DNA from: Colius striatus
Lineage: Eukaryota; Chordata; Aves; Coliiformes; Coliidae
Length of the DNA: 64,000 nucleotides
NCBI RefSeq assembly: GCF_028858725.1
Contig: NC_084767.1
Span: 15,577,895-15,641,894 of the forward strand
Direction of reading: 5' to 3'
Part shown: positions 13,301 to 23,700 of the stretch, one piece after another
Numbering within the stretch: position 1 is the stretch's first letter
How the letters are laid out: every line of letters begins with the position of its first letter
Notes under the pieces: generated by a model
Told to the model about the DNA's origin: nothing
Seen by the model: the letters and a program-made list of their open reading frames with translations, nothing else
The model's database searches: none
Made by a program: the position numbers and the translations under genes

Positions 13301-16300
13301 GTTTGGCCATGGTAATTTCCCAGCTGCTCCACTGGAGACAGCTGCCCACGTGCAAAATTGTTTTTTAGATGGCCTCAGAATTTGTGTGACCCACGTTTGT
13401 GAGGAGGCAGCAATTTTTAACTCTTTTGGAATCTTACAGACAAAATTCTCCCTTTTAGCTCCACCTTTGCAGTTCACCCATGAAAAGGTAAAAGTAAACA
13501 TTTACACTATGTTTGGAAACACTATGATTCTCAGGTACAAAAAAAAAAAAAAAGGAGTAAGGGTCAATACCTTTATCCAAGCAAAGAAGATGTTGACAGC
13601 AATCATATCATTGTAAAGGACTTGCCAGAATGCAAGGAAATAGAAGTCTGGATACATGTGGGCATCATACAGCAGCTCTTCCATTAGCAGAGACACTTTG
13701 ACAGTGCGGTAGATGTTGAAGGCAATGGCAAGGATGGATACCTGAAGGAAAGCAGAAAGAAGCAAGGGAAACTCAAGTCCAGCTACACCCTCTCTCTTCA
13801 GATTTGACACTCTCCATAGGAAAGACTGTACTGATTTCAAAGGCCCTTGGTTAGATTTGAGGAACCTGTGCTTTTCAGATGTTTTGTCATAAACCGAATC
13901 TGAGACTTTACTGGCCAAATTGCTTGTAATTGTACTGTGATAACTCTGGGCTTGTGTTATGTAACAGGCTGCATGCATTCTAATTTTACTGTGTTAGCTC
14001 TGTTATGCATTAGCACTTCCCTGCTCTGCAAAGATTAAGGCTAAAACAAACATGGTAGGTAATGAGTAGAAAGAACATGGAAACACAGCAACTTGACAGC
14101 AAGGCCAGAAAAGAGTTCAAATAGGCTGAACTACAGTGGGCCATGTGGCCTATTCAGCACACAACAGTGGATGACTGATTCTAAGCAGATTGGGCTGTTT
14201 TGGCTTGTTGCCTGTCCATGCAGTGCTAGCCTAGGCTGGCAAGCACAGAGGGGAAAGTCAAGGGGTAGCTCACCAGCAGCAGCAGCAAGTCCAGCCAGTT
14301 CCAGGCACTTCTGAAATATTTCTTTTTCAGTTTTATTATTTTTGTAGCTTCCTGGATCATGAATGTAATGATAAAGAGGCAAAAGATGATTTCACAACAA
14401 GCCAAGAAGTAATCATAATATGTGATGTATCTGAGGAGCTTCACAGAGTAGATATGTGAGGAAGTGAGAGCACCCCCAGTAGCAGGGAATTCTACCACCA
14501 ACCTGAAAAAAAGAATCAGGTGTTAGTTACCATCCCTTTAAATCATCTCAGCTCTTAATTTTCTCCTGTTACTTATTACTACATATTAATAACACCTTAC
14601 TGGAACTCCTGCATATCTAAGAGCTTCTTGTAAGGGTTATGCCAAGTTCCCCATGAAAAGAATATTATATGAAAAGAATATTATATGGTAGGGAAGGCTG
14701 AGGGGAAAATGGGAAGGTCTTGGGATACTCTAGCTATGATGTTTGGTTAAAAACATTTTAAGAAACTGTGTCAGAAGAGCAAATGTTCACCCTACCCTGA
14801 GTCACTCCTCTCCATAAGCTGACATCAGGACTTTGACCTTGCAAAAGGCTTTGAAATCTATTCCAATAGCAGCAATCAGCTGTACAAACCAGACACCATT
14901 ACAGAAAAAGGGAAAGGAAGGATCTGGGTCTGCTCCTGCAGTAACTGAATTTCTGCATTTGTAATGAATTACTGTCTTGCCAGCTGCTGCCTGAGAAATG
15001 TGGCCACATACGCTAGAGTTTACCAGCCTTTCCTTGTGTCCTTATGGAAGCAACATGCCTCAATAAATTGGGTTTCACATGTAGTAAAGGTAAGAACTCA
15101 CTTGATTACACAGAAGAGGTTTATGTTAGCATTATACGTTGAGAAGTCGATAAATACAACCCTGGTTCCTCTAGTGAGCCAGCTGTTCTGCCTGAGAAAC
15201 ACCAACTTCTCCCTGCTCTCCTGCTTCAGTTTAGGTAAGGTGAACATATAGCCGCCGCTGCTGTACAAGCCGGTAGATCCCCAGTACCATGGGGATACTG
15301 AGGAGGCTGAGGTGTATTTCCATCTGTCAGAAACAGGGAAACAAAGCAGCTTGACTGATGGAAACTGGACTGAAGTAAGCCTTAATTCTTATTTTATACA
15401 ATCCTTGTTAGTTTTTTCTTGTTATTCTGCATCCACAACTGACCACTTAAGCCAGACCTTTCTCTCATTTGCTAAATACTCAGTACATTCACAAAATTGA
15501 ATTGGTTATGAATGTGGATTTCGCCCAACACAGGTCTGACAGTTCATTACCTAAAAACTATCATAGGTAGGTGGAACATCTCTGGTTTACATAGTTCACT
15601 GTTACTGTTGCATGTTCACATGATCTTTCATTGGGTTATGCTAAATAAAGTGTGTGAAGCAGGCCTTTGGGCTCTGTTTGCAGAGCATTTTAGCATGACT
15701 CCAATTTATAAACATGTGATTTAAATTCAGGGCTCATATAATTGAGCATTTCTCCAGAGATGTTACTGGAGATAGACCAATATGTGCTTCTGCTGAACCA
15801 GAAGCACTATTTCGAGTTCTTCCTGTCTCTCTGCTATAGATTTCCCATGCCAAATTCCTGTCTATAATGTTGGCACAAAACCAAATCCATGGTTTATTTC
15901 AATGTAAGCAGAGAAAAACTCAGCTAATTGCACGCATGGTTGTTACTAGCTGAAGAACAGTGGCAGGAGGGATTTGGTTAAGTTTTGCAAAACATTTCTG
16001 TGCTGAAGTAGGATACTTACTCAGATCTGTTCCTTGGACCAAAGTCAGACCTGTCTTCTGCTTGATAATGATATTCACTGTAACAGTCTTCTAAAAAACT
16101 ATGGAAATATGGGTAGATGGAGCAAGTGTTGTTGCGTACTTTCAGCTGGCGAATCCGGGCTACTCCCAACAGCAAATTCTCATAGTAAATATGGCTGCTG
16201 TTGTTCTCGAGGGTTAACGTTGTGTTGTTATACCATTTGTCCCAGTACAGTCCCTCCAAAAGTGGTCCCTCTGCAAACTGTGTGTACAGGTAAGGTTAAA

Positions 16301-18250
16301 GATTCAAAAGAAGATTTAAATACCACTGTTACTCAACTTTTTAATATATAAATCTCTACAGGGTTCTCAGTTACTTCACAGCTACAGAGACTAAGCTAGA
16401 ATAAAAAAAAGTCCCACCTATATACTGTCTTATGAATATATTTACATTTCTCTGCCGTGAGACAATTCTATTCCCTAAGCAATTCTGTCAGGGAATTGTA
16501 ATGAGATTATTCAGGGTAAAACCTCAACATCTGTCTGTCTGGGGTTTCACTGAAAAGTTCTGCTGAATTCTAACCAAACACATTTAAACACAAACGCTCT
16601 GTTTTAACAAAATCTGTTGGTTATCTTAATTTCTGAAGCCCTGCTTTGGGATACATTTCTGACTAGGATTTTAGCTACCTGAATCTACACAAAGTATTTA
16701 TTTTTGAAGGCAAAGGGAAAAAAAAATCCTTCTTCTTTCTGGGTGTTTAAGCTTAGATGAAGATAAAGAGCGTTAAACTTAGGGAAAACACTATTCTGAG
16801 TCCAAAAGAACATGCCCTTATGGTCTGGCTCCATCTAAGCATGTCTTACAACTATTTCTAGTACATCAGCACACAGCAGTACACGGTTGTACACAGCACA
16901 TAGCTGTACAAGGGCTTACTAGTTCATAGACTAGCAGTAACAGACACCGAGATAATGGTGAGTACAATTTTCCCAAATGAATTGTTATAATCAGGCATTT
17001 CAATTTCTAAGGAAGAGTAAGGGGAGAAATTTTGCCTTCTGCTGTCAGTTGGGCCATGGTAATAATTTTAGGAAGTCTTCCACCTAGTAGTGAAAACAGA
17101 TGGTTTTACAACTGTCACTAAAATATGATGTAATGTAACAGGAAACCAGGTGAACAAGATGGTATGTTCTCCTGGCTGCCCCAGTAGAAATCATAAATGT
17201 GTTTTTAACAGTTGAAAGTCAAAAGAACTGCAAATCCAAAATATTTCTGGTTTTATTTATTAGACTCAGTCTAATACGGAGAATACGATGCAGCAACTAA
17301 TTGTCCTATTGTTTTCCTCAACTGACTATTAGGAAGTATCAGTATTATTGTTTGTACACAGAATTTCTGTGAATGAGTTGTAAGAAGTTATTTGCCTTTC
17401 TTCAGCTGAGAGCACAACATCTAGTATCCAGCTTTTGGGAGAAACAAATGACTACTGCTTTGAACACTGGGAATTTTTTCCCCTTTGTTCTCCAAGAAAA
17501 CATCTTTGTAATGAAAGCCTTACCCTCCAGAAATCAGCTCTGCTCCCAATACTCCTGAATCCACTCGTGTTGTCCTCGGCAGAGGGCTCCAGGAAGAGAT
17601 GAGACATGACCTTGTTCAGGTAGTACATGTTTGTGCTCACCATACCAAACGTCACTGCAAAGAAGGAGCAAGAAGAGGATACTTGCAGGCTGAAACCAGA
17701 GGATGACAACAGCTTCTAACCTTGCGTCTCGGTTGTCATGAAGTCATGCTGCTAGAAAAAGGCAGTCAGAGCAATTTCGACTGAAGTGACACTTTTGAGG
17801 GGATAATGACATGTGGAGTAATGACTAAATACTGAAAGAGGAAGAGCTTCTTTCTACATTAACTATTTGTAAGCAGCTGAAGCTGCCTCCGTCACTTGCT
17901 GACTTACGTATACAGAGGTCTGTCAGGAAAACGACGTAGACGACCAGCTCCTTCAGCGTTGCTTTCAATTCCTGTTCTCCGCTGCACTTAACCTCGGGCT
18001 TCGCGGCGACGGGAAAGGGCGGTGGGGAATCAGAGGACTGAGCCCTCGTTCCCCGGCGAGGTCCGCAGCCCGCTGGCCAGCGCGCCGGGGCCCCGGCTGT
18101 GCCGTGAGGCTTCAAGCACGGCCGCGGCCCCGGCGGCTGAGGTGGGCTGTGGGGAGCGGGGCCGCCCGACGCACCGCTGCCGCTCAGCCGCTGGCCCACC
18201 GCGGACGCCTCCGTGACGGCGGGGCCCCGGCGGCTCCCGCCGCTCCCCAT
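6663..18250 (-). CDS. PKD2L2: PKD2L2, polycystin-2-like 2 TRP channel (13 coding exons)
   Basis: Exons, first to last: 17908..18250, 17524..17654, 16021..16277, 15102..15323, 14274..14502, 13571..13741, 11921..12102, 10549..10669, 9764..9865, 8276..8340, 8131..8179, 7230..7351, 6663..6780. They sum to 2112 nt (703 residues plus TGA) and every phase fits. Order: Pro-rich N-tail (1-90), TM1 (about 97-118), extracellular polycystin/TOP domain (about 130-325) with NNT, NNS and NNT glycosylation sequons and the YNANINLFC and VEFPATGG signatures, TM2-TM4 (about 345-450), S4-S5 with [14 protein letters not shown]5, pore with LGD filter near 520-522, TM6 and [17 protein letters not shown]. The tail lacks the EF-hand of PKD2 and ends in a short helical segment, as in mammalian PKD2L2 (about 620 residues). 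Polycystins form tetrameric cation channels; PKD2L2's own currents are poorly known. ATG context is AAAATGG. Confidence 0.95.
8131..8179 (-). CDS. PKD2L2: PKD2L2 exon 11 (tentative small exon)
   Basis: A 49-nt stretch encoding [16 protein letters not shown], placed between exon 8276..8340 (ends two bases into a codon) and exon 7230..7351 (starts on a full codon). Its length of 3n+1 is what is needed to keep phase, and the donor is GTAGGC. The acceptor (GACAAGCAAG) lacks a good pyrimidine tract, so the left boundary could move by a few codons. The matching segment of mammalian PKD2L2 is poorly conserved. Confidence 0.5.
8551..8868 (-). mobile_element. CR1 LINE fragment
   Basis: On the plus strand it begins ATCATAGAATCACAGAATGG, the reverse complement of a CR1 3' tail, and continues with CCCTCTGGGCAGCCTGTGCC and CATCCCATTACCCCTTGTCC, typical of CR1 3' ends. 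It lies in the sense orientation of PKD2L2, inside the intron between exons 9 and 10. Confidence 0.93.
10549..10669 (-). CDS. PKD2L2: PKD2L2 exon 8: pore helix, selectivity filter and TM6
   Basis: Encodes [13 protein letters not shown] followed by [20 protein letters not shown]. The LGD triplet is the filter sequence of PKD2-type channels. The acceptor is TTTTTTTACTCCCAG and the donor GTAGGT. The next exon (9764..9865) continues [17 protein letters not shown], so TM6 is split by the intron as in the rest of the family. Confidence 0.93.
15102..16277 (-). CDS. PKD2L2: PKD2L2 exons 3 and 4: extracellular TOP domain
   Basis: Exon 16021..16277 begins [18 protein letters not shown] and carries [18 protein letters not shown]. 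Exon 15102..15323 begins with a split Glu codon then WKYTSASSV and ends [12 protein letters not shown]. Together they make most of the polycystin/TOP domain that caps family channels outside the membrane. Cysteines and sequons are kept at family positions. The 15324-16020 intron shows nothing else. Confidence 0.92.
17908..18250 (-). CDS. PKD2L2: PKD2L2 exon 1: N-terminal tail and TM1
   Basis: Starts MGSGGSRRG inside a CpG island and encodes about 90 residues of Gly/Pro/Ala-rich tail before the conserved [14 protein letters not shown] segment (TM1). It ends one base into a Leu codon at a GTAAGT donor. The tail is far longer than the roughly 35 residues before this point in mammalian PKD2L2. 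An internal start is possible, but no Met lies between the first codon and TM1. Confidence 0.85.
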
Positions 18251-18520
18251 TTTGAATCCTAACGGGCGCTAGCGAAGGCGCAGGGAGGCGGCGGGGCCGA
18301 TCCCCCGCCTCGGGCCAGTCCGTTCCCTTCGCCGCCGGCGGCAGGGCTGCGGCTGCCTCTCCCGTCCTCGGCGCTGACTCTTAGGGTTACGTTACGTTTT
18401 GTTAGCGGTGTGCAGCGGCCCGTCCCGCCCTGGCCCCCCGCAAAGCCCCGCAGAGCTGTGGCAGCGGTGCCCGGTAGAGCCCGCGCTGCCAGCTCGTATG
18501 CTGGCAGCCGTTCCTTCGCG
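17960..18520 (-). promoter_or_regulatory. PKD2L2: CpG island promoter of PKD2L2
   Basis: CG-dense block covering exon 1 and about 270 bases upstream of the ATG at 18250. No TATA box is evident close to the ATG, as expected for a CpG-island promoter. Its GC content also explains the Pro/Gly/Ala-rich reading of the N-terminal tail. Confidence 0.7.
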
Positions 18521-19596
18521 GGGGACGTTAAACGGTAAATCGCAGCGCCCGGTTTATTGTAGGCTTGAATTCAGGCAGTTAGGAAATTCCCTTCCTGCTG
18601 TGAAGAGCGGCAGGGAAGGCAGGATGTGTTCATTTAAATGTGTATTAATGCAAAGGCTTCGAGCTCAGGTGCTCCCAGACATTAGGAGAATTTGGGATGC
18701 TCTGGTGCCCGCCGTGGTACCACACAGGTACCCTTGGCCAAGCATCACGACGTCTTTACCTTCATAAGAAGCTTATGGGTGAACAGGGTATCAGCCTGCA
18801 TTAGATGAGCAAGGAGTGCAGCAGCGGGGGGAAGTTATTTTAGTGTGTTTAATTGGTCAGGCGGCCCAGAGAATATGCATGGTAGTAGAGATGCAGGAGC
18901 TTGATGGGAGTTTAATAGTCAGCATTGTTCAGTGCAGATTTGGGGTTTTTATTTAATGATACTCCAGTGGGGTGTGAAGGTAAGAGCTCATGTTTTTTCC
19001 ATTCTGGAAGATGCTCAGGTGGTTTGCTGACCAGTAGCAGCAACCTGTACAGCCCACCGTGGGAGGAGTTGAGGCTCAAAGTTTTTCCTTTATCAAGTAT
19101 AGATGAAAAATCTTCAGAGGTTAGGTTTTTTGGTGTTTTGCAAAATTGGGTTTTATGGTGTTTATTATTATTTTGAGCAAGGTGGCCAAGAGTAGCAGCG
19201 TGCAAACCTTTTAGATGATTCAAATCAACAGCTTGTTGAGAGTCAGATAAGTCACAGCCATTCCAAGATTAAATAAGTAAGGAAAGAAAAGAGAGTAGCC
19301 TTAATGCTTCATATTATACAGGCCAGGTTATGGGTCAACTGTGCAAGGAGAAAAAATATTGATGTTGCCTCACTGACATGTTCTAGTGTTAAGGGAGTGT
19401 CATCACCTAGTTTACACTAAATAGTCTATAGCTATCAGTTTACTAAAGATGGGGGGAGCAGATAGAGGAGGGTACCAGTGGCAGACTTAGTAGGGTAAGA
19501 ATCCATCTTTGTTAGGTTGTAGCTGATGCCAGACATTCATAGGCTGGTTTTAACAAATCAAGGAAGAGTCACAGCTGATACTGGTTATTTTAAAAT

Positions 19597-19602
19597 TTTA
19601 TT
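19597..19602 (-). terminator. MYOT: candidate poly(A) signal of MYOT
   Basis: First minus-strand AATAAA after the MYOT stop, about 400 bases downstream, giving a 3'UTR of about 0.4 kb. A further ATTAAA lies at 18911-18916. About 1.3 kb separates 19597 from the PKD2L2 start codon. Confidence 0.5.
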
Positions 19603-20002
19603 TGCCTCTAACTTACTCTCATAAAAACACTCTAGTCTAGTTGGTTTTAGTATTCAGATGGTACAGACTTCTAATATTATTTACCCCAAGTGGTATTAGA
19701 GAAGCAGTACAAACCAATCTACTTTAGCATGTAACCAAGCACAGGTGGAACTAAAACCACCCACACTTGTTAAAACTAATTAGCCTGCTTTCTTGGGCTT
19801 TATAGTTAAAATACAATACTCAGTAAACGGTTATAGTCACCAAACAATATAAATAAAACCTAATACGGTAAAACAGGAGCAGCTGAAAGTGCAAGAGTCA
19901 AAGTAAAAATCTGTAGATAGGTATTTTGCTAATTAGAGCAATCATCAGTTAACTGCATCTATGTTGTAATTGTCTCTTGTAGGTGTGAGTTTCCATTTCT
20001 GG

Positions 20003-20730
20003 TTAAAGTTCATCACTTTCATACAGTCCAGACTGCTCAGCCAAACGCTGAAATTCTCCTTCTGGTGAGAAAGCTTGTTTCACATCCAGTCCTCTTCCAT
20101 TAAGTGCCAAATACTTGCTAAAAGTTGGTCGAACCCGTAACTGCTTTGGGGCTGGAGCTGGCTTGTTTGCATGGGCTGGAAAAGAAAAATAAAACCCTCT
20201 TTCAGTGTCTTCCCAGATTGTGGACAGATCTGTGGTAGAACAACCCAATTGCTTTTTCTCTGCAACATAAACCAGAAAACTCTTAGGAAGAATTTAACAG
20301 ACAAGCCTATGTCTCAGACACCAGAGATTCATCTTTACCCTCCTTGGTATCAAACTGTAGTCTTTAAACAGTGCAAATAGCAGATGCAGACCATGTGCAA
20401 GGGACACATCACAGTGTCTTGGTACTAAACAAAAGAGTTTTTCCCAGGATAGTTACTTTTTGTCTAGTTCCATATCTTTGGAAATAAATCCTCCCAGCAG
20501 TCTGAGCTTTGTTACGTTAATCTTGAGAGTCTGTCCTAAATACCAGTGCCAGTGGCAGTTTCAGTTGGGGTTGTGCCACTGTGACATGGTACTTACTTGC
20601 AACCTCCAGCCTGGCATGGCATGTGGCCACACCTGCTCCATTGACAGCTGACACAGTGTACCAGCCGGCATCCTTCTTGTTTGCATTATGAATCAGAAGG
20701 CAAATCCTTCCAGTATTGTCATGTAACAAG
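20003..20730 (-). CDS. MYOT: MYOT last two exons: end of Ig 3 and C-terminal tail
   Basis: Exon 20597..20730 encodes DNTGRICLLIHNANKKDAGW and the YTVSAVNGAGVATC strand F-G region. Exon 20003..20175 encodes PAPKQLRVRPTFSKYLALNG and ends SGLYESDEL, then TAA. Almost every residue of the tail matches mammalian myotilin. The terminal acidic residues are the PDZ-ligand end. Confidence 0.97.
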
Positions 20731-23700
20731 CTGAAAAATGAAAGTGTTTTATGTGTAAGTGCTTGGAGGGGGAAGGAGAGATTATATTGAAATCAGAGAG
20801 TCAATTTACATGCTGAGGAGCTGAGAAGGCACTAGAACAATTCTTGCAATTCTATTTATACATAAACAGTATTTCTGTTAGGAGCCACCAGTGATTCACA
20901 TCATTACATCATGCAGGTAGCATCAAAGCCCTTCTGTAGCCTCAGAGCATGATGAATGAATTGCATGTTTCAGTCTTAAAACCATGCTTCTCCATGGGAT
21001 TTGTAACTGCTGCTAGAATTTGGAGTGGCATCTGGTCACAGTTTTCTCCCTGTGCCCTCCAAACGAAGCTCTGAGCATGGTGCCTGTCCAGCACATGGGC
21101 TTGTTCACCATGTGTCACAGATCAGGGCCAGATCTAGCTTTCCAGTTTCTGCTTTTAAACTGGGCTTAACAAACACTGGTTATTATTTTCCAACACACCA
21201 ATGGGCAACTCATTAGTAGGATACCTTATTCGGTCTGTATTATATTGTACCATTTCGTTGTTTCTTTTCCAGTAAATCCGAGGTGTTGGGACAGCAGAGA
21301 TCTGGCATTCGAGCCTGGCTGTATCTCCTTCAAAAACCTTTTTGCTTTGTGGCTTGAAGATGAAAGTTGGAGGAGTGTGATGTTCTTTTGCTAAATCAAA
21401 GAGGAAAGATAAGGAGCAGGAACTGTAAATATTGAACGCTAATACTAGAATTGCTTTTTAAGGTTTCAGAGTGATAAATTCAGGAGGGCACATGTTCTTT
21501 ACTGCAACTTAGCCTACAGGCAATTCTCACGAACATAAGGGTGTAGTAGACAATCCACTTTGGAGAAGAGTCAATCAACGTGTTATCAGTCCCAAGAGAT
21601 TAATAACTCTGTAATCATGGACATGCCTCTGCATCGAAATATCTCAGTAGAAATGCTTTGAAGAAATATGGCATTGCAGACATATGTATTAAAATAGTCT
21701 TGGAAAAGGTAAGGTGTTTGTTATCATTTAAGCCTGAATATCTGGAGATTTACCTCTGCTTGTTAATTTTGTCGCAAATACACAGAGCATGGCACTAGAT
21801 CACTGAGATTTTCATGTGTGGCCAGGTAATTATCAGTGCTCTCAGTCTTACCTATTACTTCCACTTTTACAGCAAAAGATGCTTCTCCTGCACGGTTGAC
21901 AGCCACACATTCATATGTCCCTGCATCAGATGATTTGACTGCTTCAAAAATAAAGGAGTGGAATCCCTTTTCTGACACTATCATTTTATGGAACTGATCT
22001 TGATGAACCATCCTTCCATTCTGATACCACATCACATCTGGAGTCGGCAGCCCACTAACCTGTGAAGGAAAAGAAAGCAGTGAAGAGTTAAGTAGTTTCT
22101 GAGATAATAAAAGCCTGTCAATGCTATAGGGAGTTTGATGTCAATAGCTATTCAGATCATGATCCTGCTGCAAAATTTTACAGTCTCACCAAGTTTTGAA
22201 TCTTAATGTGCTGCTGCACAGAGAGGAAAGCTCATGAAGTGCCATGTAAGGAGGAGCTGTAGCTATAAGACAGACAGTAGATGCTGTTCCTGCAACCCCG
22301 TTATTTGCACCTTGTAAAGTAGTTTTGATTAGGTCAAAGATACTCCTTGTGTGTTCACAGCTAGCATTGTCAGCAGTGCTGACAACTGTACTGTTTTGAT
22401 AACATATGTAGATAAACTGTCCTCCAGGTTGTCCATGACATTCAGAAGTTGAGCAATTTGCAGCAAAATGGCTAAAGGTGGTGCTGAAATCTGTCATGAA
22501 TTTACTTAAAGAAAGAGATTGGAAGTGATTAGAGAAAACCAAGCCAAGCCGCAATCAGCAAACATGCCTTACAATGAAGTTTCACGTGCAGAAGACTTAG
22601 GTTCTTTCATACCTTAGGGTTGGTAAAATTGCTATGCAGTTTCAAGCCATTCTGGCATTTTGTTGGTAACTAAGGCATTTACTTGGCAGATCTGCTCCAG
22701 CAAGGACACACTTACCTCAGAGAAGACTCATTAAATGCAGGCTAGTCCTAAACAGGCCTTGATGGACATGTGTCCAGCACATGTCCACTGAGGCTGGTGA
22801 AGTCCCAGTGCAAAGCACTGGGTTCCCTACCAAAATGTCTTCTTTCAGCACCACCTTAATATGCATTCTTCCCAGTGAAGTCTAGAAGATGTTCTATGGT
22901 GGTCCATATTTACCACTATTTAGCTTTAACTATGTTTTTATGTAGCCAGTTCTATTTACATTTTCCAGGGGAAAATGCTGAAACACTTCGCCATCTCCTA
23001 TTTCTTGGTTTACATTGCACAGAGAGACCCTGCACCATCCGCCATTAGTGCTCTGGCTTATTAAAATGCAAAGGCACTGCAGCTCAGAGACCTCTTCATG
23101 CCACACACCATACAGAGCTAATGAAACTGAAAGGCTGGTATTACTTTGAAGTCGAGCCTGCAGAATCGCCCCTCCTCAATAACTATGTCTTCGGGCACTT
23201 GTGTAAAACGTGGCTGAAAAAACTTTTCCTGGATTGAGTCATGTCCACGTTCATCTCCTCTTGAAGACGGTCTGCTCCTAAAAAGCAAGACAGAGACAGT
23301 TCATTGTGTAAAAGTTACCACAAATGGCATTGAAGCACTAATTGCAGGTAGAGTCCCTTAACATATTTAGGAAGCTGACAGTAGAGTTCTGGTTTGGTTT
23401 TCAGCTGTAAGGCATGGGTTTTGATCAACCACTTGTCTTGCTCCATTCAGCACAGAAGCATAACATAAGAAACCTTCATCTTTGGCCTAATATCCAAAAC
23501 AATTTTACAAAAGCAATGTAGGCTGTATTTCATCATGCTATGTTTCATCATTTACATCGTTTGATTGGCGATTAGTCCTTTAGAATACAAAGCATATTTG
23601 GCCTAGGTGCATGGAATCTTTACATCCCTGGTGTTATACTTAGAATTGACTGGATTAAGATCATGAGCATCATCAACCATCCCTGAACGGTAGCATTTTT

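Larger units (their letters stand above)
6781..17523 (-). other. PKD2L2: PKD2L2 introns longer than 300 bases
   Basis: Introns 7352-8130, 8341-9763, 9866-10548, 10670-11920, 12103-13570, 13742-14273, 14503-15101, 15324-16020 and 16278-17523. Only the 8341-9763 intron carries a recognised element (a CR1 copy). Poly-A runs lie near 9321 and 13540. A 16-bp unit (GAAAAGAATATTATAT) occurs twice in tandem near 14655-14687. I see no further exon. Confidence 0.7.

Noticed and set aside
22186-22554. 122-codon minus-strand frame between MYOT Ig exons
   Set aside because: It lies in an intron, resembles nothing known, and the flanking exons join in phase without it.
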